Shown: positions 10,301-17,450, numbered from the stretch's first letter. The stretch: DNA of 64,000 nucleotides from Neomegalonema sp. (GCF_028688855.1 NZ_JAQTXI010000002.1:124001-188000); one strand, 5' to 3'. The notes: generated from the letters alone by a model not told the origin. Numbers and translations: made by a program.

Positions 10301-10549
10301 CCCGTCCAGGGCGGCCGTCTCGAAGGAGGCCCCGCCCTCCGGCGGCCTGACGGCGCAAAGGGCCTCGACGTCGAGACGCGCCACGACGTCAAGGCGTTTG
10401 TCCCCCTTTTTCCTCCGGGCGGCGACGGCCTGAGGAAAGCCCCGGATCAGCGCCTCGGCGCCTGGATGGGGCCCGCTCGGCGGAGCGGGCTCCTCTCCCT
10501 GGGAGGGCGCATGTCGTGAGGATCCGGCGTCCGGAGCGCGTGCGTTCAT
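4397..10549 (-). CDS. giant STAND-like P-loop ATPase, 2050 aa, unknown function
   Basis: No family name recognised. Start chosen at ATG 10549, which has AGAAGG seven bases upstream; ATG 10624 is in frame but has no ribosome site. Residues ~225-255 and ~430-555 are Glu/Pro/Ala-rich and probably disordered. Residues ~560-1300 are Ala/Arg/Glu-rich helix, probably repeats or coils. A P-loop ATPase follows: VFVGREEE, Walker A GGRRMGKSALL (Lys about 1407), and Walker B LLAMFDEAD (Asp about 1490). A helical lid and a winged-helix-like segment (~1680-1730) come next, then a ~300-residue C-terminal domain with GLLVLDRPWD. This order resembles STAND signalling ATPases. The stop overlaps the ATG of the HEPN-like reading frame, which argues for co-translation. 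No signal peptide or membrane helix is seen. Defence or toxin control is inference from architecture. Confidence 0.7.
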   Translation of the reverse strand: MNARAPDAGSSRHAPSQGEEPAPPSGPHPGAEALIRGFPQAVAARRKKGDKRLDVVARLDVEALCAVRPPEGGASFETAALDGLDQELIRRIFQIDPAERRKCASVFASWIDPASIMNDDLFYAALARRISAGDLEPLRRYEALQADRNRRRKRFSMRITRHLNLFRIGVGAPGAGGLKLPVCAGEAFDPAVLYERAKADIEKNATHRLLWKVFPSLLEPVEAEPEKEGPEPDPQESLPQEPEAMREEEPEEEVEVAEGWTGLAGNLRSSLERLTWPDPVAAREILALAQELLDACEDDARRGLQMRREALGERLAGSGLAFVPILAGMGEEGISGLEALVSAFGEAREGCEAAAAETARIKHLLDLANDQDDFDEIERLSALRRGSAGELAAAEGARDALRAQILAVFGETEADIVSEAGPETGLDVASRHEEEPPEEELPERGAPVDLAAPPPDSGPASGEIEASGPEAGEAPETAPPALPETIAEIAEIIAEAPPEAAAEAAEEEAPEVFEALAEPPALLPEAAAPEPPDATAEEAPQESDGPALLPEDPPAAPLSTEEALALRLSRGETALAWHLARLIGRTGETPPVPPSVLEALVLAPTVQDAEYAPDTHERSVSLEEALQEAPAAPAPEASATLLMAALLRPAFFTPDFDARRRLADLPHLGDAALCLNLAGALSGLEHRFRLSTEDLAELAGLDRARRLPAANRTLRDWLAAARRRHHVHSASRQILYGELDPLGDLGGAMEAALAGRPDAEALVEAAMGRIATRQDREELVFAREQRLGRPARDRIDGHALAWITDHLAEAAALLAAWLEASRFDQGASRSDRAQLANGVRQVRRAAEAARAVLRDAPPHDDPLQRAARRRLLAAIEDLLTLISGGGVWKAAPTRAALFEEPLLRLPGGCQDWTGAESAMEPAMEPAMEEERRARDERLWEALHLRDALAPDDRAAFERHRRNAAILPARALLARMRTADPEQAAALALLEDQLNGEDLPGARRKAKDRVLRLRQDLTSLAHLDVGLLRAQEGALARLEAVFAALSRSPEEGEVSLPALNRLRAAEVPPDFPELDEALRSLEAGRDLLRAHVRRVQSEALEALRADPRKAASAEALLAAVERLDPTHLDAAIADLRGGRESFPPEADPPDGFSRFFPEFVEQVSRRPAPLPVVSDAIRDGAAVGPLDFSRLSPEAGRRAQALHKGWLDAAKAFRVTDPRRLGEALKGFLQDFGADSVRIESEKDEIPGKLRVFRLTCAPWRSEGCFVPPIYGSLAQGRYALAAVSGEAAFEEVERRLSRLGRSRPTLALVFGPLDVHRRRRLARLLRREGSWTLLLDETMLNHILMEGAAPLDSFLTAAAPFSGLRPYETGPGRISPEVFVGREEEMRRVAACEGGGWLVHGGRRMGKSALLDRIGGEHHRPDEGKIAFALEIAQIGRAGSPASDIWTILANRLRQERAFARVEGDPDEILGAVSAWLAEAPERRLLAMFDEADSFLKADQADGHPNLTRLRRAAQDGAWRFKTVFAGPGDLRRLARTAEAPLPAPEEAVFVGPMNRRPEDRAALRRLAVAPMRAAGFEYESPELVDALLARANHVPALVQVFCREAIEGAGSRPEDLSGEGPRWRLGRSALFEGEAAERIEQEIRSGFQMTLNLDPRHDLIARSLARRRLESPETDRAVMENGLTLGEIGEMIAEWRPASWPAPSEEELGELLAEMAGLGVLTDHGSGRFSLLNARIAQMLGGLDQLDDDILALSQREEPPEHDAALLHRSLAPEAPGERAPLSDRRLEELLDHGKPGLRIVEGFAAVAGEGLGRRLCAAAAQWRTYLKIRRFEKQQDDRPPGKDVLAWINGLGRTQQGLLVLDRPWDQKLAAALSRREEVEEGRLLPIWVRPDPAEAVQEPATVFRAGVWSEAMLRLWLLEEGLFVYDEPELRRALVSATGLAPRRIFGIRPVLARSLALGAARRRSAVEAWTADHPLTAEEAGVGAEFAAALDLLLLADEGSPADRAEIDAGNTGASGAFERLELAFSDGKGGLSPTPLGRLIGRSLS
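7766..7801. repeat. three tandem 12-bp units inside the giant ATPase gene
   Basis: The unit CTCCATGGCGGG occurs three times head to tail (the last base of the third copy differs). On the minus strand it encodes three Met-Glu-Pro-Ala-type repeats. In-frame multiples of 12 can expand or contract without breaking the gene. Confidence 0.85.
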
Positions 10550-11086
10550 GATTGCCGCCTTCTTGTCGTTCTGTTTCGAATCCGCGTTTCTCAACGCACC
10601 CTCGCGCCTGGAGTTCAAGGACATGGCCGGTCAGAAGAAGGCGACTTGCGATTTCGCGTCTTGTCCCGCCGTCCCCGACGCAAGCCGCAGGATGCGCGGG
10701 GTCCGTCCTCGCCGATTGAGACGCCCGATCCCAGCCCTACAACGGGTGTATGAATCTCTGCTTACGGCGCAAGCCCCCTTGACGTCCATCCGGTTCCGGC
10801 TCTGGCTTCCGGGAAAGCGACGATAGCGGAGAAGTCCCGGTTCGTCTCGCAGGATCTCCTTGAGATCCCTTCGAATTCCTCTATCCTTGCGCAGCAGTCT
10901 CCGGCAGGGGAGGCGCCCTGCGCAGGCCCGCTCCCCGAACTCTGGCGGGAGGGCCGCCGCGCCCGGGCCTTCGCCGGAGCCCGAGGAAGGATCTGCGGCG
11001 AAACGCCCCGAAAGCCGCCCGAACCCCCGGCCCGGAACCCCTTGCAACGCCTCGCCGGACGGCTATCCTGCCCGAAAGGGGGAAAG
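10550..11086. other. 537-base divergent intergenic region
   Basis: It lies between the giant ATPase gene (leftward) and the copper cluster (rightward), so promoters for both should be here. I see no convincing -35/-10 pair, CueR dyad, RNA gene or conserved coding frame. Frames open here are Arg/Ser/Pro-rich and look random. Confidence 0.5.
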
Positions 11087-11476
11087 ATGCGCAACAGACG
11101 CGGTCGGATCTCGGCGTTCAGGGAAGTCGGATCGGCGCTCGCCGTTCTGGCCGTCTGGGCGTTGACGCTCCTCGCGCCGCTGCATCAGACCTCCAGCCTC
11201 ATGCGGGAGCTCGCCGCGCGCGGCCATGAGGCGGCGGTCGTCTGGACCCTCTGCAATCCGGCCGACGCCGACCCCGGGGATCCGGATCAGGCGGCGGTCG
11301 TCTGCCCCCTCCAGGGGATCGGCAAGCTCGGCCTGATCCCGCCCATGACCGGAATCGCGGAGATCGAGCTTCTGCCGCCCGCCCACATGGTCTGGGACCA
11401 GATCAGGGCGCGTCCGCCCGATGGGCCCGCGCCTCACATGTTCGCGCAGTCGCGCGCCCCTCCCGCCTTCTCCTGA
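11087..11476 (+). CDS. DUF2946-like small membrane/periplasmic protein, copy 1
   Basis: 129 residues. A basic N terminus is followed by one hydrophobic segment ending in LLAPLHQ, and then a soluble region with two cysteines (WTLCNP and VVCPLQG). This matches small DUF2946-type proteins that sit beside copper-handling genes; no activity is established. The start is ATG preceded by GGGGGAAAG; a longer frame exists upstream but lacks this site. It is the first gene of the rightward copper cluster and shares its plan (LLAPLHQ, WTLC, C-P) with the gene at 11922, so the two are probably paralogues. Confidence 0.65.
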   Translation: MRNRRGRISAFREVGSALAVLAVWALTLLAPLHQTSSLMRELAARGHEAAVVWTLCNPADADPGDPDQAAVVCPLQGIGKLGLIPPMTGIAEIELLPPAHMVWDQIRARPPDGPAPHMFAQSRAPPAFS

Positions 11477-11921
11477 ACTCCTGCGCCGACGCCGACGCGC
11501 TCCGGGCTTCGCCCCGAGGCTGCTCCGTCTGGCCCTCCCCGCGCGCCGCCCCTCCGGCGAAGCCCGGGATGATCCGGATCCTCCCTTCCGGCCCCCTGCT
11601 CCCGACATCCTCCGGAATCCGGCGGAAGGGGACTCCCTCCCTCTTCGCCGCAGACGCCGCGCCTCCTCCATCCGGGGCGGCTCCCTCCCCCCATGGCCGA
11701 GGCCATGGCGCGGCGTCGGATGTTCCGGAGCCTGAAGACCGTCGCCCCTCGGGGGCGCGGCATGCGCCCTGCATCGCGGCCTTCGGGCTCCGACGACGCC
11801 TCGCCTCAGGATTCATGATGACGATTCCCCTGCCCGCCTCTCCCCCGTCCGCCTCCGGGCCCCCGGGCCCCGAAGCCCGCTCCCGCGCGACGCCCGCCGG
11901 AGAACCCATCGGAGCGCGCGC
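11477..11921. other. 445-base gap between the two DUF2946-like genes
   Basis: No gene is called. A 118-codon frame (11569-11925) overlaps the next start by ATGA, but its Ser/Pro/Arg-rich product has no motif or signal peptide and I do not believe it. The gap contains the perfect inverted repeat CCATGGCC-GA-GGCCATGG at 11691-11708. Confidence 0.5.
11691..11708. repeat. 18-bp perfect palindrome
   Basis: Two 8-base arms, CCATGGCC and GGCCATGG, are separated by GA. It lies about 210 bases before the second DUF2946-like gene. It could be a dimeric regulator site or a small hairpin; nothing in the sequence decides. Confidence 0.5.
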
Positions 11922-12314
11922 ATGAGCCGCTCTGCGGAGGCGCGCGCCCTGCGTCGGGATGTCGGCCGCGCTCTGGCGTTGCTGGCGTTCTGGCTGCTGG
12001 TTCTGCTGGCGCCTCTGCATCAGGTTTCGCGTCTGGGGGGCGAGCTCCGCCTCGCCGGAGCGCGCGGCCTTTCCGACTGGACGCTCTGTCTGCCCGACGG
12101 AACGGAGCTGGAGGACGGCGCCTCGCCGCTTCTCTGTCCGGCTCAGGCCTTCGCTCATGCGCTGGCCGCGCCGCCCGACGTCACGGGCCTGCGGCTCCTT
12201 CCTCTCCCGCTTCCGATCCCGAGCCTGTCGTCTCTCTCGAGGCCCGCGCCGCGCCTCCGGCGTCGCGGGAGAAAGCAGGCGCGCGCGCCGCCCCTCCGCG
12301 CGCGATCCGCCTGA
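11922..12314 (+). CDS. DUF2946-like small membrane/periplasmic protein, copy 2
   Basis: 130 residues. It has the same plan as the protein at 11087: a basic start, one hydrophobic segment ending LLAPLHQ, then WTLCLPDG and LLCPAQA with two cysteines, and an Arg-rich tail. It lies 28 bases before the YcnI-family gene and is probably cotranscribed with it. The paired cysteines could bind metal or form a disulfide in the periplasm; this is inference. The tail after residue ~105 is low complexity. Confidence 0.62.
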   Translation: MSRSAEARALRRDVGRALALLAFWLLVLLAPLHQVSRLGGELRLAGARGLSDWTLCLPDGTELEDGASPLLCPAQAFAHALAAPPDVTGLRLLPLPLPIPSLSSLSRPAPRLRRRGRKQARAPPLRARSA

Positions 12315-12342
12315 CCTTCCCCTTCCATCTCCACAGAGAGAC

Positions 12343-12870
12343 ATGACGATGATCCGCAATTTCGCGAACTCCGCCTTCGCCTTCTGCCTTCTGGCCGCGA
12401 GCGCCGCGCCCGCCCTGGCCCATGTGACCCTCGAACAGGGCGAAGCCGCCGTGGGCTCCACTTATCGCGCGGTGGTGCGCGTGCCGCATGGCTGCGGCGC
12501 CGAGGCCACCCACACCCTGCGGGTGCAGATCCCGCAGGGCTTCGTCAACGTGAAGCCCATGCCCCTCGCGGGCTGGACCCTGGAGACCGTGACCGGCGCC
12601 TATGACGCCCCCGTGACCCATCGCGACAGCCAGGTGACCGAGGGCGTCCGCGAGATCGTCTGGTCGGGCGGAAACCTGCCCGACGCCTGGTATGGCGAAT
12701 TCGTCTTCCGGGGCGCCTTCGCCACGGAGCTCGAAGCGGGCTCGACCCTCCATTTCCCGGTGGTGCAGGAATGCGCCAACGGCGAAGAGGCCTGGATCGA
12801 CACGGATGGCGGCGAGGGCTCCCCGGCGCCGGGCGTGAAGCTGCTTCCGGCGGCCGCCTCGGCGCATTGA
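12343..12870 (+). CDS. YcnI/DUF1775 copper-binding periplasmic protein
   Basis: 175 residues. The signal peptide ends at ALA-HVTLEQ, so the mature protein begins with His. This histidine start is characteristic of the YcnI (DUF1775) family, in which the N-terminal histidine takes part in copper binding. The core contains VPHGC, WTLE and GEFVFRGAF, typical of the family. The start is the first ATG of ATGACGATG, with AGAGAG just upstream. Neighbours (CopC-CopD, PCu(A)C, Sco) support a role in periplasmic copper delivery. Confidence 0.88.
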   Translation: MTMIRNFANSAFAFCLLAASAAPALAHVTLEQGEAAVGSTYRAVVRVPHGCGAEATHTLRVQIPQGFVNVKPMPLAGWTLETVTGAYDAPVTHRDSQVTEGVREIVWSGGNLPDAWYGEFVFRGAFATELEAGSTLHFPVVQECANGEEAWIDTDGGEGSPAPGVKLLPAAASAH

Positions 12871-12888
12871 GTCCGTTCCGATCTCCCC

Positions 12889-12912
12889 GGAGGGCGGCGC
12901 AAGCCGCCCTCC
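12889..12912 (+). terminator. GCAA-loop hairpin between ycnI and copCD
   Basis: A perfect 10-bp stem (GGAGGGCGGC with GCCGCCCTCC) closed by a GCAA tetraloop, followed by C rather than T. It lies inside an apparent operon, so it may be a partial terminator or an mRNA-stabilising element instead of a full stop. Confidence 0.6.
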
Positions 12913-12933
12913 CCCCAGACCGGAGGCGCCTTC

Positions 12934-14538
12934 ATGCTCCCCCCTGCTCTTGCGGCCCTGCGACGAGGGCTGTCCGGCTGGCTTTCCCTGCTGGCCTTCC
13001 TTCTTGCGTCGCTGCTTGCGCCCGCCGCCGCCCAGGCGCACGCCATGCTGCTCTCGACCTCTCCGGCGGATGAAGCCTTGCTGCGGACTCCGCCCCCGCA
13101 TCTGATCCTGAAGTTCAACGAGCCGGTGCGGCCCCTCTCCCTGCGGCTGACCGGCCAGGAGGGCGCGGCGCTCGACCTGACCTCCGGAGCCTCGGGCGGC
13201 GCCGAGCTGCGCATCCCCTTCCCTCCGGACCGGAACGGAACCCAGGTCCTGAGCTGGCGCGTCGTCTCGGACGACGGCCATCCCATCGCGGGGGCCCTGC
13301 TCTTCTCCATCGGCGAGATCACCGGCGCGGCCTCGGGCGCGCGGGAGGCCGCGCGAGCCGACCCCGCCCTGCGCGGCGCGATCTGGGCCGCGCGGGCCCT
13401 GACGCTCATCGGCCTGACGCTCGGAATCGGGGGGGCGCTGTTCCGCGCCTTCGCGGGGACGCCTCCCGAGGCCGAAGCGCCCATCCGTCTGCTGACCCTG
13501 ATCGGCATGGCGGCTTCGGCGGCTTTCCTCGGGCTGCATGGGCTCGACGCCCTCGGCCTGGGCTTCTCCGCTCTGGCGAGCCGCGCGCCCTGGGCGGCGG
13601 GCTGGTCGACCAGCTTCGGCCCGACCGTCGCCCTGGGGATCCTCGCCGGAGCCGTCGCCCTCGCCGGAAGGCGGCGTCCTGCGGCCGGATGGCTCGCGGC
13701 GGGCCTTCTGGCCCTCGGCGCCGCCGCCAGCGGACACGCCGCAGCCGCCGCGCCTCAGGCCCTGACCCGACCTCTCGTCGCGGGGCACGCCCTCGCCCTG
13801 ACCTTCTGGCTCGGCGCCCTGATTCCTCTGGCGCTCTGGATGCGGCGGGAGGATGGCGCCCTCGCGCTCGGGCGCTTCTCCGGAGCGATTCCCTGGGCCG
13901 TGGTCCTGCTGGCCGGGACGGGCTTCGGCCTCGCCGCGATCCAGCTTGGGCCCGATCCGGCGCTCTGGACGTCGCCCTATGGGCTCATCCTGGCGGCGAA
14001 GCTGGCGATTCTGGCTCTGGTCTTCGCTCTGGCGGCCTGGAACCGCCTCGCGCTGACCAGGCCCGCCCTGGCGGGCGAGGCTCGGGCGGCCGCGCGGCTC
14101 GGGCGCTCGATCCGTCTGGAGACGGGCCTCGTCCTGCTCGTGCTGGCTCTGGCGGCGGGCTGGAGGTTCACGCCTCCGCCGCGCGCTCTGGCGGATCTGG
14201 CGGCGGCGCCCGCGCCCGCCGTCACGACGCATTTCGGGACCGGCGAGGCCATGGCCGACGTGACCTTCACGCCGGGAAGCCCCGGCCAGATCGGCGTCGA
14301 GATCCTCCCCTATGACGGCGAGATGATCCCCGCCGAACCCCTGGGGATCACGCTGGGCCTCGCGCATGAAGGCCATGGACTCAACCGCCGGACCTGGACC
14401 GCCGAACGCGGCGAAGACGGCCTCTGGCGGGTCGAGAAGCTGATCCTGCCCCATCGCGGAACCTGGAGTCTCGATCTGGAGATCCGCCTCACCCGTTTCA
14501 AGCGCGTCCGCATCGCGGGCGAGATCGTCATCCCCTGA
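12934..14538 (+). CDS. CopC-CopD fusion protein (copper binding and import)
   Basis: 534 residues. The signal peptide ends near AQA-HAMLLSTSPAD, giving the His-first mature end of CopC. Residues ~35-130 form the CopC domain, with a second histidine in the DDGHP segment. From ~150 to ~415 there are eight or so membrane helices of the CopD family, with conserved histidines in GHA/GHALAL. A soluble tail of ~110 residues follows. The family moves copper from the periplasm inward, and the YcnJ-type fusion has the same order. It follows YcnI by 63 bases and precedes PCu(A)C by 12 bases. Confidence 0.88.
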   Translation: MLPPALAALRRGLSGWLSLLAFLLASLLAPAAAQAHAMLLSTSPADEALLRTPPPHLILKFNEPVRPLSLRLTGQEGAALDLTSGASGGAELRIPFPPDRNGTQVLSWRVVSDDGHPIAGALLFSIGEITGAASGAREAARADPALRGAIWAARALTLIGLTLGIGGALFRAFAGTPPEAEAPIRLLTLIGMAASAAFLGLHGLDALGLGFSALASRAPWAAGWSTSFGPTVALGILAGAVALAGRRRPAAGWLAAGLLALGAAASGHAAAAAPQALTRPLVAGHALALTFWLGALIPLALWMRREDGALALGRFSGAIPWAVVLLAGTGFGLAAIQLGPDPALWTSPYGLILAAKLAILALVFALAAWNRLALTRPALAGEARAAARLGRSIRLETGLVLLVLALAAGWRFTPPPRALADLAAAPAPAVTTHFGTGEAMADVTFTPGSPGQIGVEILPYDGEMIPAEPLGITLGLAHEGHGLNRRTWTAERGEDGLWRVEKLILPHRGTWSLDLEIRLTRFKRVRIAGEIVIP

Positions 14539-14550
14539 AGGAATCCTGTC

Positions 14551-15057
14551 ATGAAATCCCTGCTTCTCTCCCTGACGCTCCTCCTCGCGGGGCCCGCCTT
14601 CGCGCAGGAGGCCGGCCACGCCCATGCCCCCGCCGCTCTGGAGATCTCGGGCGCCTTCATCCGCGCGACCCTGCCCAAGGCTCCGGTGGGAGGCGCCTAT
14701 CTGACCATCGCCAACCCCGGCGCCCAGGACGACCGGCTGCTGGCGGTGAAGTCGCCGGTGGGCGACTCCGCCGAGATCCACGAGATGGCCCATGCGGAGG
14801 GCGTGATGTCCATGCGCCCGCTGCCGGAAGGCCTGCCCATTCCCGCCGGAGACAGCGTCTCCCTGACGCCTGGGGGATATCACATCATGATCAACGGCTT
14901 GACCGCGCCGCTCGTGAAGGGCGAGACTCTCGACCTGACGCTGGTCTTCGAGAAGGCGGGCGAAATCCCCGTCTCCTTCGAGATCCTCGCGATGAACGCC
15001 CGCAGCCATCCGGACAGCGGCGCCCACGGAGGTCAGGAGGGGAAAGGCCATGACTGA
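14551..15057 (+). CDS. PCu(A)C periplasmic copper chaperone
   Basis: 168 residues with a clear signal peptide ending AFA-QEA. It carries the family's Met/His motif: EIHEMAH, then VMSMRPL, then GGYHIMI (H-M-x10-M-x21-H-x-M pattern). Extra His-rich stretches lie at both mature ends (AGHAHAP; GAHGGQEGKGHD) and could widen metal capture. The family gives Cu(I) to the CuA or CuB centre of cytochrome oxidase, together with Sco. Its last eight bases overlap the start of the first Sco gene. Confidence 0.92.
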   Translation: MKSLLLSLTLLLAGPAFAQEAGHAHAPAALEISGAFIRATLPKAPVGGAYLTIANPGAQDDRLLAVKSPVGDSAEIHEMAHAEGVMSMRPLPEGLPIPAGDSVSLTPGGYHIMINGLTAPLVKGETLDLTLVFEKAGEIPVSFEILAMNARSHPDSGAHGGQEGKGHD

Positions 15058-15655
15058 AGCCGGAAAGACGGGCCTGCGCGCCCTGCGGGTCGCGCTCTGG
15101 GGGGCGGTTCTGGCGGCGGGACTGGGCGTCTCCTGGTTCTTCGTCGCGGGAGGCGGCGCGCCGCGTCCGCCCTCCGTCGCCGACCAGATCGGCCAGGGCG
15201 CCTATCGGCTGACCACCACCTCGGGCGAGCCCTTCACGCAGGAGACCCTGCGCGGAGCGCCCTCCCTGGTGTTCTTCGGCTTCACCCATTGCCCGGACGT
15301 CTGCCCGACCACCCTCGGCGACATCGCCGACTGGCAGGAGATCGCGGGCGTGGAGATCCGCACCTTCTTCATCACCGTGGATCCCGAACGCGACACCCCC
15401 GAGGCCCTCGCCGATTACGTCGGCTGGCTGCCGGGCGCGGTGGGCGTCACCGGAACGCCCGAGGCTCTGGCCGAAGCCCTCGACGCCTTCAAGATCATCG
15501 CCTCGCGCCGACCCCTCGAAGGAGGAGACTACACCATGGACCACAGCGCCTACGTCATGCTCTTCGACAGGGAAGGCCGCTACAACCGGATCTTCAGCTA
15601 TCAGACGGATTCCGCGAAGGCCGCCGAGAGCCTGCGCCGGATCATGGGAGGCTGA
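15050..15655 (+). CDS. SCO1/SenC/PrrC copper chaperone, copy 1
   Basis: 201 residues. One N-terminal membrane anchor is followed by a thioredoxin-like domain with the copper site CPDVC (in FTHCPDVCPTT) and the distal histidine in MDHSAY. All three ligands are present, so it should be functional. The family helps assemble CuA of cytochrome c oxidase and acts as a thiol reductase. It overlaps PCu(A)C by eight bases and is followed three bases later by a second Sco gene. Confidence 0.93.
   Translation: MTEAGKTGLRALRVALWGAVLAAGLGVSWFFVAGGGAPRPPSVADQIGQGAYRLTTTSGEPFTQETLRGAPSLVFFGFTHCPDVCPTTLGDIADWQEIAGVEIRTFFITVDPERDTPEALADYVGWLPGAVGVTGTPEALAEALDAFKIIASRRPLEGGDYTMDHSAYVMLFDREGRYNRIFSYQTDSAKAAESLRRIMGG
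15263..15317. repeat. 55-bp tract identical to 15848-15902
   Basis: The stretch encoding the CxxxC copper site is identical base for base in both Sco genes, while the flanks differ. This suggests recent gene conversion or strong constraint. Confidence 0.85.
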
Positions 15656-15658
15656 ACC

Positions 15659-16237
15659 ATGCGCAATCCGCTTTTTCGCACCCTGACCATCGGCCTCTGG
15701 GTTCTGGCCCTGGCGGCCGTGGCCTGGGTCTGGTTCGGGGCGCCCAGAGGCCAGCCCCTCGCCGCCGACGAACTGGGACGCGGCGCCTATCGGCTCACGA
15801 CCCATGAGGGCCGCCCCTTCACCGAAGCCGATCTGCGCGGAGCCCCTTCCCTGGTGTTCTTCGGCTTCACCCATTGCCCGGACGTCTGCCCGACCACCCT
15901 CGCCGACATTGGAGACTGGCGGGATCTCGCCGGGAAGGAGATCCGCACCTTCTTCATCACCGTGGACCCCGAACGCGACACTCCGGAGGTTCTGGCGGAA
16001 TATGTCGGCTGGCTGCCGGGGGCCCTCGGCGTGACCGGCCCGCGCCCGGAGATCGAGGCGGCCTTGCGGGCCTTCCGCGTCTTCGCGAGCAAGGGGCAGG
16101 TCGACGAGAAGGGCGATTACGCCATGGACCACAGCTCTTCGGTGCTGATGTTCTCCGGAGAGGGGCGCTTCATGGGGACCATCCCCTGGAGGGCCTCGGA
16201 GGCGGAGGCGGTCGGGAAGATCAAGGCGCTGATGTAG
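15659..16237 (+). CDS. SCO1/SenC/PrrC copper chaperone, copy 2
   Basis: 192 residues. It has the same layout as copy 1: a membrane anchor at residues ~8-25, then CPDVC and MDHSSS with the ligand histidine. The two proteins are close in the core (EIRTFFITVDPERDTPE is shared) but differ at both ends. The ligands are intact in both, so they may serve different oxidases or split the metal and redox roles. The 3' end overlaps the end of the convergent acetate kinase gene by 17 bases. Confidence 0.92.
   Translation: MRNPLFRTLTIGLWVLALAAVAWVWFGAPRGQPLAADELGRGAYRLTTHEGRPFTEADLRGAPSLVFFGFTHCPDVCPTTLADIGDWRDLAGKEIRTFFITVDPERDTPEVLAEYVGWLPGALGVTGPRPEIEAALRAFRVFASKGQVDEKGDYAMDHSSSVLMFSGEGRFMGTIPWRASEAEAVGKIKALM
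15848..15902. repeat. second copy of the 55-bp Sco tract
   Basis: Identical to 15263-15317; see that entry. Confidence 0.85.
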
Positions 16238-17450
16238 CCTCTCCTGCGGAGGAGGCGCCCGCGACGCCTTGGGCCGCCGCGCGGGCGGCCCGGGCGATCA
16301 CGAGCTCCTCTTTGGTCGGGACGATCATCACCGTGGTCCGCGCGAACTCCGAAGAGATGATCGTGGCGCTTCTGGCGTTCAGCCCGTGGTCGATCTCGAT
16401 TCCCATCCAGCCGAGCCGCTCGCAGATGCGCCGCCGGACCATGCGCGAATTCTCGCCGATGCCGCCGCAGAAGACCAGGGCGTCGACGCCGCCCATCACC
16501 GCCGCCATGGCCCCGAGCTCGCGCTGGATGCGGAAGACGAAGTAGTCTATGGCGCGGTGCGCCTCGGGGGTGTCGGCGGCCTCCAGAGTCCGCATGTCGT
16601 TGGAGAGCCCGCCCGAAAGGCCCAGAAGCCCGGATTCGTTATAGAGGATCTGGCGGATCTGCGCGGTGTCGAGCTTCTCCTGATCGAGCATGTAGAGCAG
16701 GACGCCCGGATCCACCTGGCCGCAGCGCGTGCCCATGGGCAGGCCGTCCAGAGCCGAGAAGCCCATGGAGGAGGCCACCGAGCGTCCGCGATAGATCGCG
16801 CACATCGAAGCGCCGTTGCCCAGATGCGCCACCACCACGCGTCCGGACATGAGATGCGGCGCGAGGCGCTCCAGTTCGCCGGTGACGTAGTCGTAGCTCA
16901 GGCCGTGGAAGCCGTAGCGGCGCACGCCCTTCTCGTAATAGCGGTGCGGAATCGCGAAGGTGTCGTTGACGAAGGGCTGTCCGCGATGGAAGGCCGTGTC
17001 GAAACAGGCGATCTGGGGAGCCTCCGGAAAGGCCTCCATCGCCAGACGCACCCCCGCCAGATTATGCGGCTGATGCAGGGGCGCGAAAGGCGAGAGCTTC
17101 GCCAGATCCTCCATGACCTGCGCGTCCAGCCGGACGGGCGCGGTGTAGGCCGCGCCGCCATGCACCACCCGATGCCCGATGGCCGCCAGGCGCAGATCGG
17201 GCCAGGCCGCCCGCAGACTCGCGATGACCGCCGCGAAGGCGCCCGCATGGCTGGTCAGGTCGGCGCCCTCGGGCGGGGGCAGGATCTCGCCCGCCGCCGT
17301 CCTGAGCTTCAGCGCGCCCTCGGGGCCGATGCGCTCGACCTGTCCCGAGACGAGGGGATCCTCTCCCTCAGGGCCGTAGAGCGCCGCCTTCAGAGAGGAG
17401 GAGCCCGCATTCAGCACCAGAAAGGCCTGATGCGCCTGATCCTGCGTCAT
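16221..17450 (-). CDS. ackA: acetate/propionate family kinase
   Basis: 409 residues. It begins with FLVLNAGSSSLK, the acetokinase phosphate-binding signature. GHRVVHGG, FDTAFH, HLGNGASMCA and FCGGIGENS follow in family order, so the active site looks complete. It makes ATP from acetyl (or propionyl/butyryl) phosphate in the cytoplasm. Its ATG overlaps the stop of the Pta-like gene (ATGA), so the pair is translationally coupled: acyl-CoA to acyl phosphate to acid plus ATP. Confidence 0.93.
   Translation of the reverse strand: MTQDQAHQAFLVLNAGSSSLKAALYGPEGEDPLVSGQVERIGPEGALKLRTAAGEILPPPEGADLTSHAGAFAAVIASLRAAWPDLRLAAIGHRVVHGGAAYTAPVRLDAQVMEDLAKLSPFAPLHQPHNLAGVRLAMEAFPEAPQIACFDTAFHRGQPFVNDTFAIPHRYYEKGVRRYGFHGLSYDYVTGELERLAPHLMSGRVVVAHLGNGASMCAIYRGRSVASSMGFSALDGLPMGTRCGQVDPGVLLYMLDQEKLDTAQIRQILYNESGLLGLSGGLSNDMRTLEAADTPEAHRAIDYFVFRIQRELGAMAAVMGGVDALVFCGGIGENSRMVRRRICERLGWMGIEIDHGLNARSATIISSEFARTTVMIVPTKEELVIARAARAAAQGVAGASSAGEATSAP

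Noticed and set aside
4619..10519. A 1966-codon open frame antisense to the giant ATPase gene
   Set aside because: Its product is Gln/Arg/Gly-rich without motifs; such mirror frames are common in very GC-rich genes.
11569..11925. 118-codon frame with an ATGA overlap to the second DUF2946-like gene
   Set aside because: Pro/Ser/Arg-rich, no signal or motif; the overlap alone is weak evidence.
12181..15051. Long minus-strand open frame across the copper genes
   Set aside because: It mirrors the third-position GC of ycnI, copCD and PCu(A)C, which have clear family motifs on the plus strand.
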